Shown here piece after piece: positions 57,785-64,000 of a stretch of 64,000 nucleotides of DNA. Location of the stretch: assembly GCA_027919835.1 (NCBI GenBank), contig JANVFP010000019.1:372001-436000 (forward strand), given 5' to 3'. A program made the translations under genes and the position numbers. The notes beneath the pieces were generated by a model. That model saw only the letters and a program-made list of their open reading frames with translations, was not told where the DNA came from and did not search any database. Source of the DNA: Lentinula raphanica (lineage: Eukaryota > Basidiomycota > Agaricomycetes > Agaricales > Omphalotaceae). Position 1 is the stretch's first letter. Each line of letters begins with the position of its first letter.

Positions 57785-60700
57785 AATGGATATAGTGCAA
57801 CTGTTGGTGTCCAAGTGCACCAATTGTGATCGTAATTGACCTAGTGTGACCATTAGTCTCCAAGCAGATTTCTCTTCACCACCTGAGATTGGAATGGATG
57901 TAGTGCAACTGTTGGTGTCCAAGTGTACCAATTGTGATTGTAATTGACCTAGTGTGACCTTTAGTCTCCCAGCAGATTTCTCTGCACCAGCTGTGATCGG
58001 ACAGATCAGATTGTTCTGCACCACCTCAGATTGGAATGGACATAGTTCAACCTTTGGTGTCCGAGTACACCAATTGTGATCGTAATAGACCTAGTGGGAC
58101 CTTTAGTTGCCAAGCAGATTGTTCTGCACCCTCTGAGATCGGAATGGACATAGTTCTATCTTTGGTGTCCGAGTGCTCCAATTATGATCGTAATTGACCT
58201 AGGGTGACCTTTAGTCTCCAAGCAGATTGTTCTGCACCACTTGAGATCGGAATGGACGTAGTGCAACCGTTGGTGCCCAAGTGCACCAATTGTGATCATA
58301 ATAGACCGAGTGGGACCTTTAGTTGCCAAGCAGATTCCTCTGCACCCACTGAGATTGGAATGGATGTAGTACACCTGCTGGTTTCCAAGTGTTGAGATTG
58401 GAATGGACGTAGTTCAACCTTTGGTGTCCAAGTACACCAATTGTGATCGTAATAGACCTAGTGGGACCTTTAGTCTCCAAGCAGATTGCTCTGCACCACC
58501 TGAGGTTGGAATGGACGTAGTGCAACCGTTGGTGTCTGAGTACACCAATTGTGATCGTAACAGACCAATTGTGATCATAATTGACCTAGTGTGACCTTTA
58601 GTCCCCAAGCAGATTGTTCTGCACCACCTGAGATCAGAATGGACATAGTTCTACCTTTGGTGTCCGAGTGCACCAATTGTAATTGTAATAGACCTAGTGG
58701 GACCTTTAGTCGCCAAGCAGATTGTTCTGCACCACCTCAGATCGAAATGGACGTAGTGCAACCTTTGGTGTCCGAGTGCACCAATTGTGATTGTAACAGA
58801 CCAATTGTGATTATAATTGACCTAGTGTGACCTTTAGTCGCCAAGCAGATTGTTCTGCACCACCTCAGATTGGAATGGATGTAGTTCAACCTTTGGTGTC
58901 CGAGTAGACCAATTGTGATTGTAATAGACCTAGTGGGACCTTTAGTCGCCAACCAAATTCCTCTGCACCCACTAAGATTGGAATGGACATAGTGCACCTG
59001 CTGGTTTCCAAGTGTACCAATTGTGATCGTAATTGACCTTGTGGGACCTTTAGTCGCCAAGCGGATTGTTCTGCACCACCTCAGATCGGAATGGATGTAG
59101 TTCAACCTTTGGTGTCCGAGTACACCAATTGTGATCGTAATGGACCTAGTGGGACCTTTAGTTGCCAAGCAGATTGTTCTGCACCACCTCCGATCGGAAT
59201 GGACGTAGTTCAACCTTTGGTGTCCAAGTACACCAATTGTGATCGTAATAGACCTAGTGGGACCTTTAGTCGCCAAGCAGATTGTTCTGCACCACCTGAG
59301 ATCGGAATGGACGTAGTGCAACCGTTGGTGCCCAAGTGCACCAATTGTGATTGTAACAGACCAATTGTGATTATAATTGACCTAGTGTGACCTTTAGTCG
59401 CCAAGCAGATTGTTCTGCACCACCTCAGATTGGAATGGATGTAGTTCAACCTTTGGTGTCCGAGTAGACCAATTGTGATTGTAATAGACCTAGTGGGACC
59501 TTTAGTCGCCAACCAGATTCCTCTGCACCACCTCAGATTGGAATGGATGTAGTTCAACCTTTGGTGTCCGAGTAGACCAATTGTGATTGTAATAGACCTA
59601 GTGGGACCTTTAGTCGCCAACCAGATTCCTCTGCACCCACTAAGATTGGAATGGACATAGTGCACCTGCTGGTTTCCAAGTGTACCAATTGTGATCGTAA
59701 TTGACCTTGTGGGACCTTTAGTCGCCAAGCGGATTGTTCTGCACCACCTCAGATCGGAATGGACGTAGTTCAACCTTTGGTGTCCAAGTACACCAATTGT
59801 GATCGTAATAGACCTAGTGGGACCTTTAGTCTCCAAGCAGATTGCTCTGCACCACCTGAGGTTGGAATGGACGTAGTGCAACCGTTGGTGTCTGAGTACA
59901 CCAATTGTGATCGTAACAGACCAATTGTGATCATAATTGACCTAGTGTGACCTTTAGTCCCCAAGCAGATTGTTCTGCACCACCTGAGATCAGAATGGAC
60001 ATAGTTCTACCTTTGGTGTCCGAGTGCACCAATTGTAATTGTAATAGACCTAGTGGGACCTTTAGTCGCCAAGCAGATTGTTCTGCACCACCTCAGATCG
60101 AAATGGACGTAGTGCAACCTTTGGTGTCTGAGTACACCAATTGTGATCGTAACAGACCAATTGTGATTATAATTGACCTAGTGTGACCTTTAGTCGCCAA
60201 GCAGATTGTTCTGCACCACCTCAGATTGGAATGGATGTAGTTCAACCTTTGGTGTCCGAGTAGACCAATTGTGATTGTAATAGACCTAGTGGGACCTTTA
60301 GTCGGAAACCAGATTCCTCTGCACCCACTAAGATTGGAATGGACATAGTGCACCTGCTGGTTTCCAAGTGTACCAATTGTGATCGTAATTGACCTTGTGG
60401 GACCTTTAGTCACCAAGCGGATTGTTCTGCACCACCTCAGATCGGAATGGATGTAGTTCAACCTTTGGTGTCCGAGTACACCAATTGTGATCGTAACAGA
60501 CCAATTGTGATTATAATTGACCTAGTGTGACCTTTAGTTGCCAAGCAGATTGTTCTGCACCACCTCCGATCGGAATGGACGTAGTTCAACCTTTGGTGTC
60601 CAAGTACACCAATTGTGATCGTAATAGACCTAGTGGGACCTTTAGTTGCCAAGCAGATTGTTCTGCACCACCTCCGATCGGAATGGACGTAGTTCAACCT

Positions 60701-63700
60701 TTGGTGTCCGAGTACACCAATTGTGATCGTAATAGACCTAGTGGGACCTTTAGTTGCCAAGCAGATTGTTCTGCACCACCTGAGATCGGAATGGACGTAG
60801 TGCAACCGTTGGTGCCCAAGTGCACCAATTGTGATTGTAATAGACCTAGTGGGACCTTTAGTTGCCAAGCAGATTGTTCTGCACCACCTCCGATCGGAAT
60901 GGACGTAGTTCAACCTTTGGTGTCCAAGTACACCAATTGTGATCGTAATAGACCTAGTGGGACCTTTAGTCACCAACCAGATTCCTCTGCACCCACTAAG
61001 ATTGGAATGGACATAGTGCACCTGCTGGTTTCCAAGTGTACCAATTGTGATCGTAATTGACCTTGTGGGACCTTTAGTCGCCAAGGGGATTGTTCTGCAC
61101 CACCTCAGATCGGAATGGATGTAGTTCAACCTTTGGTGTCCGAGTACACCAATTGTGATCGTAATGGACCTAGTGGTTTAGTCGCCAAGCAGATTGTTCT
61201 GCACCACCTCAGAGCGGAATGGACATAGTGCACCCATTGGTGTCCGAGTACACCAATTGTGATTGTAATGGACCTAGTGGGACCTTTAGTTGCCAAGCAG
61301 ATTGTTCTGCACCACCTCAGATCGAAATGGACGTAGTGTAACCTTTGGTGTCCGAGTACACCAATTGTGATCGTAACAGACCAATTGTGATTATAATTGA
61401 CCTAGTGTGACCTTTAGTCGCCAAGCAGATTGTTCTGCACCACCTCAGATTGGAATGGATGTAGTTCAACCTTTGGTGTCCGAGTACACCAATTGTGATT
61501 GTAATAGACCTAGTGGGACCTTTAGTTGCCAAGCAGATTCCTCTGCACCCACTGAGATTGGAATGGATGTAGTGCAACCGTTGGTGTGCAAGTGCACCAA
61601 TTGTGATCGTAATAGACCTAGTGGGACCTTTAGTCGCCAAGCAGATTCCTCTGCACCACCTGAGATTGGAATGGACGTAGTTCAACCTTTGGTGTCCAAG
61701 TACACCAATTGTGATGGTAATGGACCTAGTGGGACCTTTAGTCGCCAAGCAGATTCCTCTGCACCGACTGAGATTGGAATGGACATAGTGCACCTGCTGG
61801 TTTCCAAGTGTACCAATTGTGATCGTAATTGACCTAGTGTGACCTTTAGTCTCCAAGCAGATTGTTCTGCACCACCTGAGATCGGAATGGACGTAGTTCA
61901 ACCTTTGGTGTCCGAGTGCACCAATTGTGATCGTAATAGACCTAGTGGGACCTTTAGTCGCCAAGCAGATTGTTCTGCACCACCTGAGATCGGAATGGAC
62001 GTAGTGCAACCGTTGGTGCCCAAGTGCACCAATTGTGATTGTAATAGACCTAGTGGGACCTTTAGTTGCCAAGCAGATTGTTCTGCACCACCTCCGATCG
62101 GAATGGACGTAGTTCAACCTTTGGTGTCCAAGTACACCAATTGTGATCGTAATAGACCTAGTGGGACCTTTAGTCACCAACCAGATTCCTCTGCACCCAC
62201 TAAGATTGGAATGGACATAGTGCACCTGCTGGTTTCCAAGTGTACCAATTGTGATCGTAATTGACCTTGTGGGACCTTTAGTCGCCAAGGGGATTGTTCT
62301 GCACCACCTCAGATCGGAATGGATGTAGTTCAACCTTTGGTGTCCGAGTACACCAATTGTGATCGTAATGGACCTAGTGGTTTAGTCGCCAAGCAGATTG
62401 TTCTGCACCACCTCAGAGCGGAATGGACATAGTGCACCCATTGGTGTCCGAGTACACCAATTGTGATTGTAATGGACCTAGTGGGACCTTTAGTTGCCAA
62501 GCAGATTGTTCTGCACCACCTCAGATCGAAATGGACGTAGTGCAACCTTTGGTGTCCGAGTGCACCAATTGTAATTGTAATAGACCTAGAGGGACCTTTA
62601 GTCGCCAAGCAGATTGTTCTGCACCACCTCAGATCGAAATGGACGTAGTGCAACCTTTGGTGTCCGAGTACACCAATTGTGATTGTAACAGACCAATTGT
62701 GATTATAATTGACCTAGTGTGACCTTTAGTCGCCAAGCAGATTGTTCTGCACCACCTCAGATTGGAATGGATGTAGTTCAACCTTTGGTGTCCGAGTAGA
62801 CCAATTGTGATTGTAATAGACCTAGTGGGACCTTTAGTCGCCAACCAGATTCCTCTGCACCACCTCAGATCGGAATGGATGTAGTTCAACCTTTGGTGTC
62901 CGAGTACACCAATTGTGATCGTAATGGACCTAGTGGTTTAGTCGCCAAGCAGATTGTTCTGCACCACCTCAGAGCGGAATGGACATAGTGCACCCATTGG
63001 TGTCCGAGTACACCAATTGTGATTGTAATGGACCTAGTGGGACCTTTAGTTGCCAAGCAGATTGTTCTGCACCACCTCAGATCGAAATGGACGTAGTGTA
63101 ACCTTTGGTGTCCGAGTACACCAATTGTGATCGTAACAGACCAATTGTGATTATAATTGACCTAGTGTGACCTTTAGTCGCCAAGCAGATTGTTCTGCAC
63201 CACCTCAGATTGGAATGGATGTAGTTCAACCTTTGGTGTCCGAGTACACCAATTGTGATTGTAATAGACCTAGTGGGACCTTTAGTTGCCAAGCAGATTG
63301 TTCTGCACCAGCTGAGATTGGAATGGACATAGTTCAACCTTTGGTGTCCGAGTGCACCAATTGTGATCGTAACAGACCAATTGTAATCATAATTGACCTA
63401 GTGTGACCTTTAGTCTCCAAGCAGATTGTTCTGCACCACCTGAGATCGGAATGGACGTAGTGCAACTGTTGGTGTCCGAGTGCACCAATATTGTTCTGCA
63501 CCACCTCCGATTGGAATGGACATAGTTCAACCTTTGGTGTGCAAGTGCATAAATTGTGATCGTAATTGACCTAGTGGGACCTTTAGTCTCCAAGCAGATT
63601 GTTCTGCACCACCTGAGATCGGAATGGACGTAGTTCAACCTTTGGTGTCCGAGTACACCAATTGTGATTGTAATAGACCTAGTGGGACCTTTAGTCGCCA

Positions 63701-64000
63701 AGCAGATTCCTCTGCACCGACTGAGATTGGAATGGACATAGTGCACCTGCTGGTTTCCAAGTGTACCAATTGTGATCGTAATTGACCTCGTGGGACCTTT
63801 AGTCGCCAAGCGGATTGTTCTGCACCACCTCAGATCGGAATGGATGTAGTTCAACCTTTGGTGTCCGAGTACACCAATTGTGATCGTAATGGACCTAGTG
63901 GGACCTTTAGTTGCCAAGCAGATTCCTCTGCACCCACTGAGATTGGAATGGATGTAGTGCAACCGTTGGTGTGCAAGTGCACCAATTGTGATCGTAATAG
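57785..64000 (-). repeat. 108-bp satellite array, orientation B (continues past right edge)
   Basis: The same repeat as at 8380-15292, but in inverted orientation on the plus strand, for example GACCTTTAGTCGCCAAGCAG then ATTGTTCTGCACCACCTCAG. About 57 units are visible. Large internal duplications exist: 58403-58830 recurs almost unchanged at 59759-60186 (offset 1356), and the block starting at 61129 (minus strand) recurs at 62333 (offset 1204). The 128- and 104-base variants of the first array occur here too, so both arrays share history. Long open frames (up to 338 codons) are by-products of the repeat length. Confidence 0.95.

Noticed and set aside
57700..57785. TIR element ends bordering the second array
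   Set aside because: I compared the left border with the ends of elements I and II and saw no match; the right border is outside the window.
57785..64000. Open frames of up to 338 codons in the second array, and the idea of a repetitive Cys-rich secreted protein
   Set aside because: Same satellite by-product. No signal peptide, and the Cys/Trp pattern is only the translated repeat.

Overview
The window is nuclear DNA from a filamentous basidiomycete, almost certainly an Agaricomycete. Protein genes are split by many short introns (mostly 45-65 bases, GTRNGT donors). The window also holds a Tnp2-type transposase, a TET/JBP-type 2-oxoglutarate oxygenase of the kind expanded in mushrooms, several F-box paralogues and abundant repeats. 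No rRNA, tRNA, CRISPR or prokaryotic features were seen. All exon structures were assembled by eye from reading frame, splice motif and phase; none is backed by transcripts.

Layout. 1-1148: 5' part of a vezatin-type (myosin-binding) membrane protein gene, running off the left edge. 1300-4250: a tandemly duplicated small gene family with two full copies and one internally deleted copy. 5118-6456: a five-exon gene of unknown function. 6565-16040: two adjacent inverted-repeat (TIR) elements of one family. The first is interrupted by an 856-base hAT-like non-autonomous element; the second encloses a 6.9-kb array of a 108-bp satellite. 16227-18831: two divergent genes of unknown function. 19672-20240: a miniature TIR element holding telomere-like repeats and a long hairpin.

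20481-33728: three genes on one strand, (i) a TET/JBP-like dioxygenase, (ii) a large acidic protein of about 1800 residues with a basic N-terminus, (iii) a Tnp2/CACTA-type transposase of about 1470 residues. Their order, shared strand and close spacing suggest one transposon-borne unit that includes a DNA-base-modifying enzyme.

34978-54119: host-like genes. Three multi-exon F-box/zinc-finger paralogues (34978, 42638, 51900) share almost the same exon lengths. Between them lie a WD40-like gene, a gene with a triplicated internal exon, two convergent nucleoplasmin-like (NPL) genes, a helical-protein gene whose first coding exon is only the ATG, and a SUN-domain gene that appears broken by two one-base frame changes in C-runs. 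54570-55970: an intronless F-box protein with a poly-Asp tract. 56083-56847: another TIR element carrying a broken coding fragment. 57780-64000: a second array of the same 108-bp satellite in inverted orientation, running off the right edge.

The strongest leads are the TET/JBP-plus-Tnp2 cassette, the paired inverted satellite arrays (two hairpins per unit, higher-order repeats, one array inside a TIR element), the telomere-motif miniature element and the NPL gene pair.
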